Assembly (NCBI RefSeq): GCF_010183535.1 | Contig: NC_071329.1 | Location: 17,870,879-17,934,878 of the forward strand | Source: Caenorhabditis remanei | Taxonomy: Eukaryota > Nematoda > Chromadorea > Rhabditida > Rhabditidae | DNA length: 64,000 nucleotides | Direction of reading: 5' to 3' | Shown here: positions 9,347 to 19,846 of the stretch, piece by piece | How positions within the stretch are numbered: the first letter of the stretch is position 1 | Layout of the letters: the number at the start of each line of letters is the position of its first letter | Notes under the pieces: model-generated | The model's database searches: none | What the model saw: only the letters and a program-made list of their open reading frames with translations | What the model was told of the DNA's origin: nothing | Position numbers and translations under genes: made by a program

Positions 9347-10457
9347 ATGATGTCTATGATTAGATTGAATGTTTTGGCAACTCTGGATAAGGACTCTCCA
9401 GCGGAAATAGAAGCCTTGAAGAAGAGATACAACGATGGGGATGGTCATACAATGGACTATGTGAAAAGTAACTGCCCATACTGTAAGTTTATGAATATTT
9501 TTGCTGTAACGTGATCAGGTTTTTACGCCTACTCGAATTTACTGATATTTTTGAGGTTTTTTGCAGCAAAAGCTATTATAATATCACGGACTGCGGTCGG
9601 AGGGTTTTAAAGGCGCATCTGGCTTTTGTGAAATTTCGCGCAATGGTCTCGTAGTCGAAAAAGAGACAGTGAGATTATAACATCAGTTTTTACCGCAAAA
9701 AAAATTTTGAAACAAATTCAACCATTTTAAAGGCTTTTTACAACAAAAAAGGCCAAAATTGTCTGCTTAAAAACGACATTGTATTCCCTTTTCCGCTTTC
9801 CGCCGAATCCGCTCAATTCTGACCGCGATATTGTCTATATTCCAGTTGTCGATTCCGAAGCTTACGCAACTGGCAATAAAACTGTGAACAGCTACAAAGT
9901 TTGCTGTGAAATGGTCGACTACTGCTCATTCTACGTTCAGGTGTGTTTTCAGGTGTTGTTCTTGAAAGCAGGGTTGCGAAATTTCGGGCCGACCCGGTCA
10001 ACCCGCCGGCGGCCCGACTACTGTAGAAATTTTAAATTTTTTTGTAAAACTTTCGTGAAAAATGCACGATTTTTGGGAAGTTGAAAAAGAAAACAAAATG
10101 AACAGTTGCGAAACCTACGTTAGTTGCAAAACGTCACGGAATCGAATTTCTAGCCAATCTCGCTAGTTTTTAAAAAAAGTAATTTGAAGAAAACCAGCAA
10201 AACGGAAAAACTTACCGGCGCTCGCTCTCAGCGGGCTTTCAACCAAATGAAATAACCCTTTCATTAAAAAATGAGTAGTTTCGCTCAAATTTTTTTTCCA
10301 GACATGGTTCTACGTGGTCTGTGGAGGTGCTGTTCTTCTTATCGTCATTACTTTGATTGTCGCTTTTTGCTGTTGTTGTAAGAAAAGAGGTGGCGGTGGT
10401 GGTGAAGATGTGGAATCGATCGAGAAAAGTGATGCTACTGAGAAAGAGGATGATTGA
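9347..10457 (+). CDS. Class A cysteine-rich single-pass membrane protein, intact (A5)
   Basis: Exons are 9347-9482, 9846-9940 and 10302-10457; total 387 bp, 128 aa. The start was chosen because ATG follows the conserved leader CAACA. Exon 1 encodes a hydrophilic N-terminus without a signal peptide, ending SNCPY. Exon 2 (FVDSEAYATGNKTVNSYKVC...) carries the conserved aromatic start, SYK and Cys-Cys...Cys pattern. Exon 3 encodes TWFYVVCGG, a ~20-residue hydrophobic span, four cysteines, KKR, five glycines and an acidic Ser-rich tail. Intron phases are 1 and 0, with good donors and TTCCAG acceptors. This is the reference member for class A. Role unknown; small cysteine ectodomain plus acidic tail suggest a surface or secretory-pathway membrane protein. 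Confidence 0.75.
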
Positions 10458-10544
10458 GTGATTTATTTTGTTGACACGACGATTTGATAAAAACATTGGA
10501 TTTTCTGGATTACGGGTTTTGCTTTTGGAAGTTTCGCAACTAGT

Positions 10545-10995
10545 CATTTTGCAACTACAGTACCGTGCAATAAGGTTCACAATTTTGATCATTTCAGTTG
10601 ACAGTAACCAACTGTGAGAGAAGGGTGTTACGGTATCACTGATTGTCCCACAAAGGAAATTACGTATAAACCATACAGAACTAAAGTAGACCTTCATTTT
10701 TGTTGCTGAAAACTTTTTTGTACGGGCACTCCCTTGACAGTCATAGCCATTTTTGAGCTCAAAAATCGTTCTATTAAAATTAGTCGATGTACTTTGTCGA
10801 TATGTAACCCTCTAGGAAGTGTCCGTAGAAAAAAGTTATAAAATGAAGGCCTACTTTTGTTCTGTTTATACATAATTTACTTTGTGGGATAATCAATGAT
10901 ACCGTAACACCCTCTCAAAGTTGGTCATTTTTATCTGAAGAAGGCCCATTTGTATATCTTACTGCACGGTACTGTAACCACCCTTCGAGCGTTAG
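10545..10995. mobile_element. Foldback repeat (~450 bp)
   Basis: TACAGTACCGTGCA...GTGTTACGGTATCA...GATTGTCCCACAAA...GTACGGGCACTCC on the left is mirrored by GTGTCCGTA...TTTGTGGGATAATC...GATACCGTAACACCC...TGCACGGTACTGTA on the right. It lies 3' of A5 and contains the GTACGGGCACTCC dispersed repeat. No coding potential. Confidence 0.65.
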
Positions 10996-11050
10996 TGGAC
11001 CTCAAAAGGTCTCCACTTTTAATATCCAAATTTCTGTTTTTTGTTTTTTA

Positions 11051-11194
11051 ATGCGTGACCTCCAAGACTTTCTCAAAATATTCATTATCCCATTAAAGAT
11101 ACGGTGATGACTTTCCACGTGGCCCCAATACTTTTTGCCACATTACTAAAAATTTTCGAGAATAAATCAGTTTGAATTCTACACCGCTTTCAAA
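11051..11194 (+). promoter_or_regulatory. Class A upstream element (copy 4, partial)
   Basis: GCGTGACCTCCAAG, TAAAGATACGGTGATGAC and TTTCCACGTGG are conserved. The CGATCGATA part is lost but AATAAATCAGTTTGAA remains before the ATG at 11195. Confidence 0.6.
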
Positions 11195-11697
11195 ATGGCT
11201 GGTGCTTACGGAGGTTACATGGCAAGTAAAGGCAAAGAGCAACTCGGAATATGGGATGGAATGTCAGAAGCCAATATAACTTCATTCATCGAGGATTACA
11301 AGAAGGATCGTGGAAACTCCCATTCATTGGTTGAGCACGCTTGTCCGTATAGTGAGTTGGCTATTTCTATTTTAAATTTTTTTCAATATTTCTTTTTCAG
11401 TCTCGGAGATGCAGTCATACAAAGATGGAAAGAAAGGGGGAAGTTACAAAATCTGCTGCGATACGGTGGACTATTGCTCATTCTACGCTCAGGTACATAA
11501 GTCAACTAAGTTTTTATAGTTTTGACACCACTTTTTTCTAGTCCTGGTTCTACTACACCTGTGGAGGTGTTGCTCTTCTCATTGTCATAATTCTGATTGT
11601 CGTCTCCTGCTGCTGCTGTTGTAAGAGAAGAGGTGGTGGTGGTAAAGATGCGGAATCGATCGAGACAAGTGATGCTACCAAAAATGAGGATTATTGA
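11195..11697 (+). CDS. Class A cysteine-rich single-pass membrane protein, intact (A6)
   Basis: Exons are 11195-11351, 11401-11492 and 11542-11697; total 405 bp, 134 aa. Exon 1 encodes a hydrophilic N-terminus (MAGAYGGYMASKGKEQLGIW...) ending EHACPY, with no signal peptide. Exon 2 carries SYKDGKKGGSYKICCDTVDY. Exon 3 encodes SWFYYTCGGVALLIVIILIV, a cysteine cluster, KRR, four glycines and the tail ending NEDY, nearly the same tail as A2 and A4. Both introns are only 49 bp. It is the most compact member. Function unknown. Confidence 0.75.
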
Positions 11698-12592
11698 TTG
11701 AATTCTATTGATAAGACGATTTGATAAAGACATTGGATTTTCGGTTTACGGGTTTTCAGGGGGAGTATTTTTAGGCTAGTTGACAACTTTTTTGCACGGG
11801 CACTCCCCTTCAATTTACATATCGGCAATGTAATTTCTCCCTCGAATCAACCCATTTCAGTGCAAAATAGTGCAAATCGTTATGGTCATTACTGTAGCTT
11901 TCTTCCTCCTAACTAATTGCGCTGCCCCGGTTCAGAACTGTCCGAATCAGATCTGGTACAGATCGAAAACCGTCATATCTGGTTTTTTAATTGGTTCTGA
12001 TTCGTACCAGCTCTGATCCGGTGAGTTCTGATTGAGGCCTGCCCGAGATAGAACCGCCGGAGATAGAACCGTCAATTCTAGTCTTTTATTCGGTGCTGAT
12101 TCAGAGATTGCTGTCCTATCCGGGTTTTGGGACGTTTTGAAACCAAACCATAAAAATTTGCCAGTAAACAAAAGAAATCACTGAAAACGAGTCATTTTTT
12201 GTACAAATTGTCTCATTTTTCAGTATATTTTTTTCAAGTTTAGTGTCGATATGTCATCAAAATTTTCATAATTTTGAGAAAAATTTTAGCTAAAACGCAG
12301 CTTTAGTGTCTTGCGAGAATTTCGTGAGCTTTTCAGTCCCATTTTCTCAATTTTAGTAGAGTTTTTCACTATTTTCAGCTAACCTGGCGCACCTTCGGCG
12401 CGTTCCAAACTGAATTATCTTAATTTTCGTCAATTTCAACCGATTTTTTACCGTTTTCAGCCGATCTGATACACCTTTTAAAGCTTTATTTTGCTTTATT
12501 TCAGATGCCCTTTTGTCCAAACTCCCTCTGAAAACTAAAATCTTCATTCTATCACATATCAGAGCATATGAAAAGAAATCTATCAATATTCA
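11698..12592. other. Intergenic, no gene seen
   Basis: It has a fragment of the GCACGGGCACTCC dispersed repeat near 11790 and a weakly repetitive GATCTGGTACAGATC / TTCTGATTCGTACCAG region at 11945-12140. No convincing exon was found. Confidence 0.45.
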
Positions 12593-13782
12593 TCATTTCT
12601 CAATCTTCTCTTTCTCACTCTCCTCCTCCACATCTTTTCCAGAACTATTTCTTCCATTACAACAGCAACAACAGACAGAAATACAGATGCAAGTGACCAG
12701 AACCAAGAACGCAATCACTCCCATCAACCAATGAAACCACGACTGATTGTACCACATGCAATAGTTGAGCATCTCACAACAGAATTTGTATCCAGCGGTG
12801 GACTTCTTCCCCTGAGAGTAGTCGCTGGTGTCGAAATCTGAAAATTTTCAGATTTTCAAGTTCAAAATCCCAGTTATTAGCACGGCACGCTTCTTACAAC
12901 CGCGCTCTACCGGAAGCGAAAAAAAATTGTGTGTGATCAGAGTTTAGCGGAATTCCGCAATTCCGCCAGAAATTGTCGTTAAAACATGTAAAAACACATT
13001 AAAATGTGATTTTGTATTACCCAAAACTATTTCCACCTAAATAATTTTTTCTGAAAATCAACTGAAAATTGGTTTTTTCAGGTGGTCCTAAAGATATTTC
13101 GCGGCTAAAAAAGTGTCTTTTTGGTGGTACGAGGGTATGAAAAGTGGTAGGTTCATGAAAATTTGTTTCCGGGGGTTACTTTGGATTTGGAATCGATTAA
13201 CATTCACAGATTTTTAATACCTCGTCTTGTTTTTCCAGAACCCCCAAAATTAAGGGGGGTCCTAAAGATATTTCGCGCACTGTATTCCAACTTACTGATA
13301 TTTTTGAGGTTTTTTGCAGCAAAGCTATCAGTATTTACCGAAAAAACAAAATTTAACACAAATTTAACCATTTTAGTGTTTTTTACTACAAAATAAGTTC
13401 AAAATCGTATTTTTGAAAGCGACATTGTATTCCGCCTTCCGCCTTTTGGCATTTTTTTCCATTCCGCTTTTTGCCTTTCGCCTTCCGCCATTTCAAAAAC
13501 CGCATTCCGCTCAACTCTGATTGAGAGACTCAGAGAAAAAGAGACATTTTTCAAGGGAAATCCGGTGGAGCGCAGTTGTAAGAACTGTGCTTAGGTAATA
13601 AGAAACTCACAATAAGTGCATCCGACCTCATAATAATGATCATTTTGAACTCGATTAATACCAGCAGATGTCCTGTATTCTTCCACTGCATTGGTGATGT
13701 CACCTGGTGTCATTTTTCTCCAACGAGCCATCAACTCCTCGCCAGTCATCTTATCCACGTTTTGTCTTGTCATTTGCACCAT
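12593..13782 (-). CDS. Class A cysteine-rich single-pass membrane protein, two exons (A7)
   Basis: Exons are 13782-13611 and 12837-12593; total 417 bp, 138 aa. Exon 1 starts MVQMTRQNVDKMTGEE and ends EVGCTY before a GTGAG donor. Exon 2 starts FDTSDYSQGKKSTAGYKFCC, goes straight through the membrane span (MGVIAFLVLVTCICISVCCC) and ends in an acidic Glu/Lys tail (EEESEKEKIEK). The second intron of other members is absent here, as in A1/A3. The 773 bp intron contains a GGGGGTTACTTTGG / GGGGGTCCTAAAG direct-repeat region and a CCGCCTTCCGCC-rich stretch, probably inserted repeats. No signal peptide. Function unknown. Confidence 0.75.
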
Positions 13783-13899
13783 TGTTGCCAGTGAGAATTA
13801 TTGAAACTGATTTTGATGGGAACTGATATGATCTATAGGAAATAATGATTGGCGGATTCTAAAAAATAGAGCACGTTGATTTTTATGAAAAATGTATTC

Positions 13900-14540
13900 C
13901 TTTTGGTAGCCAGAAATGTTATAAAGTAGTCCGTTTTTCATGGTTTCAGGAGTATTTTTTGATGTTCAAAACTCATTTTTTCAAGTTCTCGGTCATTTTT
14001 TATCCCTAAGTTTTCTTTGTCGAAACCCCGTTTCTGGAGTTTTCAGACCCGATTTTTCTCAATTTTCAAAAGTAATTAACCCTAATTACCCGCTAAATCA
14101 TCATTTTTGAGGTTCTGGGATTCGTAGTTTAAGAGTGAAGGGCTCGATTCCCTTTGATAGCCAAAAATGTTCCAGAGTTTGTTTTTCATGGCTTCAGGAG
14201 TATTTTTGATGTTTAAAACTCATTTTTTCAAGTTCTCTGTCATTTTTTACCCCTAAATCAGTTTCTTGGGACCTTTTTTCGAAAAATCCCATTTTTCTTG
14301 GTCGAAACTCAGTTTTTGGGGTTTTCAGACCAGATTTTTCTCAATTTGCAAACGTAATCACCCCTAATTACCCGCTAAATCATCATTTTTGAGGTTTTTG
14401 GATTTGTAGTTTGAGAGTGAAGGGTTCGATTCCCTTTGGTGGTCAAAAATGTTCTAGAGTTTGTTTTTCATGGTTTCAGGAGCATTTCTGATGTTCAAAA
14501 TTCATTTTTTCAAGTTCTCAGTCATTTTTTATCCTTAAAA
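13900..14540. repeat. Three tandem copies of a ~250-280 bp unit
   Basis: The landmarks CAAAAATGTT, CATGGTTTCAGGAGTATTT, TCAAGTTCTC and TAATTACCCGCTAAATCATC recur in the same order starting near 13907, 14155 and 14438. The third copy is truncated by the GC-rich element that follows. No coding signal. Confidence 0.7.
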
Positions 14541-14542
14541 CC

Positions 14543-14830
14543 ATACTTGTCAAATGACGGGCCGGCCTGGCCTGAAAAGCTTCGGCCCGGGCCCGGCCCG
14601 TCAGGCCCGTCTGGTCAGGGATATGGGATTTTTGAGAAAAATTTTCAATTTTTTTTTAAATTTTCAATTTTTCATGCGGAAAAATTGACAAAAAGACACT
14701 CATATAATTCTATGAGAAAAGTCTGAGTTCATCTCAGTACACCTTAATCAAATTTGAAAAAAAAAATCCCTCCAAAAAGACGGGCCTGACGTTTTGAAAA
14801 AAAAGCCCGGCCCGGCCCTTGACAAGTATG
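14543..14830. mobile_element. GC-rich MITE with ATACTTGTCAA ends
   Basis: It begins ATACTTGTCAAATGACGGGC and ends CCCTTGACAAGTAT in inverted sense. Inside each end are runs of GGCCCGGCCC-type sequence around an AT-rich centre. A second element with the same ends lies at 23173-23393, and related ends lie near 56880-57180 and 60690-60955. Confidence 0.65.
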
Positions 14831-14932
14831 CTTAAAACTACATTTTTGACAATTTACAAAAGTGTTGTACTATTTTTCTTTTATTTTTTATACATAAAAT
14901 TTTTATAATTAAGTATTCTCTATTGTATCAGT

Positions 14933-15568
14933 TCAATAAGTCTCCACCGAGATATCATGTCCAGTATTGTCAGCAGTCGACTCGATCTCCTTCTCTTCAT
15001 CACGACCGCCCATCTTTCTTTTGTAGTAGAAGAACCAGAAGGCAGCAGCTGCACCCGCAAGACACAGAAGAACGATCAGAATGATCAGGAAGATCGTCCA
15101 GCCCTGAATAATTCAATACATATGGTAGTGAATAGAAATGAAAAACTGTCAAACGTTTCACCTACCGACATGCCACACATTTCAAGAACATCACAACAGA
15201 CATTATATCCTTTGGTATCAGTTTCACCATTTTTGTAGCTGTCCGATTTGAAATCTGAAAATATTGCATACACGGCGCTGTGGGAGAAATTAAGAAATTC
15301 AAAAGTTCTCAGGGCGATGGTTTTGCCAAGAAGCTAATTTTAAAATCATTTTATCAGAATTAGACCAATAACGTAAATATTTTGATTTCAATCCAATTCC
15401 GGTTTGTTTCAACTTACATTCTTTGCATTCCGGTTCTATATAGTCATATACTATTTTTCTGTCCGTCATTAAGTTCCAGGTTTTCTTGTTGATTTCCGCA
15501 TCTGCTTCAGAGATTTTTGCATCGTGACGACTTGGACCTTTGAAAAGATTCATCCCACTTTTTCTCAT
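14933..15568 (-). CDS. Class B cysteine-rich single-pass membrane protein (B1)
   Basis: Exons are 15568-15418, 15254-15166 and 15103-14933; total 411 bp, 136 aa. The start was chosen at the ATG ~100 bp inside the conserved promoter block (MRKSGMNLFKGPSRHDAK...). Exon 1 ends ECKE before a phase-1 donor. Exon 2 has the family pattern SYKNG...YNVCCDVLEMCGMS. Exon 3 encodes GWTIFLIILIVLLCLAGA, a small-residue/aromatic span, KRKMGGRDEEKEIEST and the tail DISVETY. Exon 3 is two codons shorter than in sisters (AlaAsn missing). No signal peptide. The open frame extending upstream of the start is promoter sequence. Function unknown. Confidence 0.75.
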
Positions 15569-15690
15569 TTTGAATTTGCAGATTCTTTTGATTGAGGCAA
15601 AACCTTGAAATGACTTTTTCTCCCGAAAAATTAATGTGCGAAAAATCAGTGCAAAAGAAATGACTGGTCGTGCCACGGTCGATTCATTTT
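15569..15690 (-). promoter_or_regulatory. Class B upstream element (B1)
   Basis: On the minus strand: AATCGACCGTGGCACGACC, then TTTTTGCACTGATTTTT, a degenerate TATA-like stretch, TTTTTCGGGAGAAAAAGTCA and a CAATCAAAAG leader before the ATG. All class B genes carry this order. Confidence 0.65.
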
Positions 15691-15745
15691 TGTATATTTT
15701 ATTAAACTTTATTCACATTACAAAAATAAACCACAGAATAAGTTT

Positions 15746-16070
15746 AAATAAAAGAACCAGAAGGGAGCAGCTATACCGTCAGGACAGAGGAGAATAATTA
15801 GGACAATCAAAAAGATGAGCCAGCCGTAAAAACCAGAAAATCTTATTTAGGGGAAGCACTTCTTGGCTCATTTTGTATTGCTATTTGTGAGATATATTTT
15901 ATGGTCAGTACTGTACATATCTGGTTCTCTATTAGCTGACTGCATAAAAATCGACTCATACTTCAATTTTATAAGACATATAAAATATTTTTTTATATCC
16001 CTTTTATAATTCCACTCACTAACATCCCACACATCCCAAACACATCACAACCTAAGCCAAAACCAGTAAT
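15746..16070 (-). pseudogene. Class B membrane protein relic (B2)
   Basis: On the minus strand 15826-15746 resembles exon 3 (GWLIFLIVLIILLC...APFWFFY) but lacks the tail and stop. 16070-16017 resembles the end of exon 2 (CCDVFGMCGM). No exon 1 was found. Both pieces are diverged and without a reading frame through a whole gene, so this is a decayed copy between B1 and B3. Confidence 0.65.
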
Positions 16071-16236
16071 TTCCTTGTCAACACTTTCGCTAGTAGTTTT
16101 CAAACTTCTATGTGCATATTTTTAATTGAATGGTTGCGAGATTTCAAATTATTTTCATCATCACCACTACCAATCATTTATTTTTCATTTTCACTTGCTA
16201 TCTTGCTACATTACAAAACGAAATCACAGAGCCAGT

Positions 16237-19231
16237 TCAATAAGTCTCCACCGAGATATCATGTTCAGTATTGGCAGTGTCAGCAGTCGACTCGATCTCT
16301 TTCTCTTCATCACGACCGCCTATCTTTCTTTTGTAGTAGAAGAACCAGAAGGCAGCAGCTGCACCGGCAAGACACAGAAGAACGATCAGAATGATCAGGA
16401 AGATGAGCCAACCCTGGAAAAACTCAATACACACTGTCCTGGTTTAAAGGGGGACACCGGTGTTCCAAAAATTGAGATTTCTTGGCTTGAATCGACTCAG
16501 AATTTTGGGGAAAAAAGAAAAGTCGAGTTATAAGGCCATAAAGTGTCAAAAAATGGCTTCTCGCCGTGGAGATTGGCATTACATTTCAATATTTTCTCAC
16601 GTACACGGCGAGAGAATTTTACATTGAAATATAAAGTAAACCAGTCGGTTAACGCAGCCTAACGGCTGCTCAACCTCCTTCTCTACACCACCCTTCTGGG
16701 TGTTACAGCGCCTGCGGCGCTTCTCAAATAATTCAGACTATCGAGGTCTCAGAATTTTCTCTTACTGCTGGATTGTATAACTTCTTCACTTGTTGATAGT
16801 TTTCGTTACCTAAGCAGGCCGTTCCGACAAAGAACATTTAAAACATCTTTGATTTTCAGATAAGATTTCTACAAATTTTCTCAATGACTTTTTGGTAACT
16901 CCTTTTTTCCCTCCTCAGGAGGCGAAGGACCTTTCAAACATCAATTTGAACTTTTGACTGATTGGCAATGATGCTGCCTCCTCCTCTAAGTATACGGACC
17001 ATGTTATAACAACTCCTCAGCCTAGAATTCAACACTTTTTTGTAGGTGACCGAGCTACGGCAGAATCCCTTGTTCACAAATCACCCTGACTTCTTGAGCC
17101 TTTACCAAAATCATTTTTCTGGAGTTTGTTTTACTATGTCTTTTTCTGTTTGAACATGATTTTACTGAAGCTTAGGAATTCGGAGATTTACCTGTTCACA
17201 TCTTCAAAAAATGCACTTAAACTTTAATACTTAAAGTATTCGACTCTTATTGTAAACTACCATCAGTTTCTGATTCTGTGTTTGTGGAATTGTAATTTTT
17301 GAACACCGTCAAAGTTGCTGAACCGATAATACTTATTCTGAATTTTTGACTGTTTGGCGGCGATGCCGCCTCCCTCCCACAGAATCTTTCTTTTTTTTCA
17401 TATACACTGAAATCTTCTTAGTCTGGTTTTATCCAAAAAGTTCTGTATCCTAAATTATTGACTGATCGGCGGCGAAACCGCCTCATTTCTCTTTTCAGAA
17501 AAACTGGCACAAACAAATCATCTTCCACTGTCATCTTCTAATACCACAAATCATCAGAAACTTATGTGCTTCTGATTGTGAGAGACTTGCTTTTTTTTTG
17601 AAGTTTCTGGAATTTTCTCAGAGTTTCGGCAGGATGAAAACCATCACACGGTATTCCAAACAGCGAAATGGAATTGTCAGGATTTTTCTCAATAGAGCGC
17701 ATTTGCAAATTACAAACATGAAACAATTATTTTTGCAAATGCTGTTTTTCGGCTTTTCTGCTTTTGTTTCAAATTTTTCTCAATTTCTGCAACGACAGTC
17801 TGATAGATTGGCTCAATACCTATCATTTGAGCACAATTTGAAAAATTTATGTCGTCTCAATGATTTTATCGGGCTCTTTTTATGGTTTGAACGAAAATCA
17901 GTGTTTTCATATAAAAAATCCTGAATCTGCCGACCGAGACCTGCTTTTTATTGTGCACCTCGATGAAATTTGATTGCTCACCACTGAAAGCCAGGAATTA
18001 GTTAGACTTTTGCTCCAAAAACAGCGGTTTTTTCATGGAAAATATATTCTGAGCCCTATCGGCATTTTCAGACAACCAAAATTAACAAAATGATAATTTC
18101 CTATCAGATGGTTGTTTTGGATTTTCGGTAAAAGCTTTGTTTAAGCAAAAAAAGATCAAAACGTGCTTCACGTGTCAAAAAAAGCGTTCCCACGTACATT
18201 TTAGATCAAAAAATTTTTTAGAGATCACAATAATTATTGACGCGGGAGCTTCGCGTGCTACACGTAAAACGCTCCAGTAACCGATAGGCTGAACTGGATT
18301 CGCTGTTTGGAATACCGTGCATCTGAAAGTAGTCAGATTCCTTACTATTCGCAGACAAACGGGTCAGTTGAATATTATCTAACCTCTACTTCAAAATCTG
18401 ATTTGTCTCGTCCACATCCAACTGTTTTTAGCAAAAAACCGGTCAAAGTTTGCAGAATAGATCTGACCTGAGATTTCTAATGCAAGCTTTTCCAAAGCTT
18501 CCCAAAATATGAAGAAATGAAATCATTTGTAGAATGAAAAATTCTATAACTGTTTTTCCCGTGAACTCCTATTTCGGAAATAAAAGCCACTGAAAGGCTT
18601 GAAAACCACTTTTTTCTCACGTAGTGACCTAGTTTTGAACTTTTTTAACTAAAAAAATAGACGGGCATCATCCGGGGAAAATTTCCAATCGATCTGTGTA
18701 AATTTCATTAAAAACGGTTCAGTACAGAGGGCGCTAGAGTCGGCGACATACGGACAGACGGACAGATCTGCTGAATATTATTAGTAAAGATCTACACGGC
18801 GAGTGGCCATTTTTTAATATTTTAAGGCATCATAACTCGATTTTCTCTTTTCTACAAAATTCAGAGTTGATTCATATAAAAATCTAATTTTTTGGAATAC
18901 CGGTGTCCCTCTTTAAAGTCGAAAGAAAGATTTCAACCTACCGATGTGCCGCACATTCCTAAATCATGGCAACAGACTAGATGTCCAGCGGTGTTGGTCT
19001 TACCGTTTTTATAGCTCTCGGTATCAAAGTCTGAACTATAGCAAGTAACTGAGAATTTTGATAATAGAACTCACATTTGTTACAACTCCCCTTAAAGAGT
19101 TTGTACACTGCATCTTTCTGTTCGGAAGAGAGATCATTGTAGAACTTCCTGCCTCTTTCTATTTGGTCTGCTGGCATCTCAGTTTCAAGATCTTTGGCCA
19201 CTAGTTGTTCCAGATCCTTTGGAATCGACAT
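16237..19231 (-). CDS. Class B cysteine-rich single-pass membrane protein with transposon in intron 2 (B3)
   Basis: Exons are 19231-19075, 19030-18942 and 16413-16237; total 423 bp, 140 aa. It begins MSIPKDLEQLVAKDLETE and exon 1 ends GSCNK at a phase-1 GTGAG donor. Exon 2 carries SYKNGKTNTAGHLVCCHDLG. Exon 3 is the standard class B membrane/tail exon (GWLIFLIILIVLLCLAGA..., KRKIGGRDEEKE..., ETY). The 2.5 kb second intron is filled by a foldback transposon (16443-18920). Frame and phases are intact, so the gene may still be spliced. Exons 1 and 2 have no other partner exon 3, which supports the join. Function unknown. Confidence 0.65.
16443..18920. mobile_element. Foldback MITE interrupted by a nested ~2.2 kb insertion
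   Basis: The left end (TTTAAAGGGGGACACCGGTG...TTCCAAAAATTGAG) and the right end (TTTGGAATACCGGTGTCCCT...TTTAAAG) are inverted copies. An uninterrupted relative lies at 38478-38772. Between ~16636 and ~18791 sits unrelated DNA with three direct repeats of TTGACTGATTGGC...GCCGCCTCC (near 16958, 17346, 17458) and an internal inverted pair CGGTATTCCAAACAGCGAA (17650 / 18300). Its right end has ACGGACAGACGGACAGATC. I see no transposase. Confidence 0.65.
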
Positions 19232-19365
19232 TTTTGTTTGAAATTTGCAGATGTTTTGATTGGGACAAAACTTTGAACTGACGTTTTCTTCCGAAAAATC
19301 GATATTTAAATGCTGAAAATCAGTGTTAAAAAAATGAGGGGTCATGCCACGGTCGATTCTTTTCA
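19232..19365 (-). promoter_or_regulatory. Class B upstream element (B3)
   Basis: On the minus strand: GAATCGACCGTGGCATGACC, CACTGATTTTCAGC, ATTTAAATATCGATTTTTCG, GAAGAAAACGTCAGTTCAAA and the CAATCAAAA leader. Confidence 0.6.
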
Positions 19366-19459
19366 TAGATTTTATTTGTAGATAATGGCAATAATTTTCG
19401 TGTTGACGAGATTTTACGTGTGATCCTGGAAATGAAACTATCTGAAAATTTCTTAATCT

Positions 19460-19532
19460 TACAATTATCACAAGAATTTTGAAAATATTCCCTCGTTCTC
19501 TTTTGATTTTCCAAGGATGCTCCGTTGTGCAT
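19460..19532 (-). pseudogene. Possible class B exon-1 relic
   Basis: On the minus strand an ATG at 19532 reads MHNGASLENQKRTREYFQNS then CDN up to a GTAAG donor, similar in layout to the end of class B exon 1 (charged helix, then Cys just before a phase-1 donor). There is no exon 2 or 3. It could be chance. Confidence 0.3.
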
Positions 19533-19846
19533 CTTCTTTTATCCTTTGACTTCTTATGCGGGAATCTTACTTTTGATTCCTTCAGGGTTAAACTTTATAA
19601 GCACAATCATTCTTTTGTTCGAAATTTGATATTGATTTTGAAAAATTAGATGTTAGGAATACCGGGATCTGGGGCTATTCGGATGAATCCAAACCAGGGA
19701 TGGACATGAGGATAAATGCGGCCGTGTTGGGTTTCTTAGTTGTTGATTTTAATGTTTGCGAGATTTCAAATTATTTTCATCTTAACCACTTCCAACCATT
19801 TATTTTTAATTTTCACTTTCTACCAAATTTCAAAAAAAAAATCAGT

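Noticed and set aside
17598..17924. 108-aa frame in the nested insertion in B3 intron 2
   Set aside because: No family resemblance and no promoter; part of transposon DNA with internal inverted repeats.
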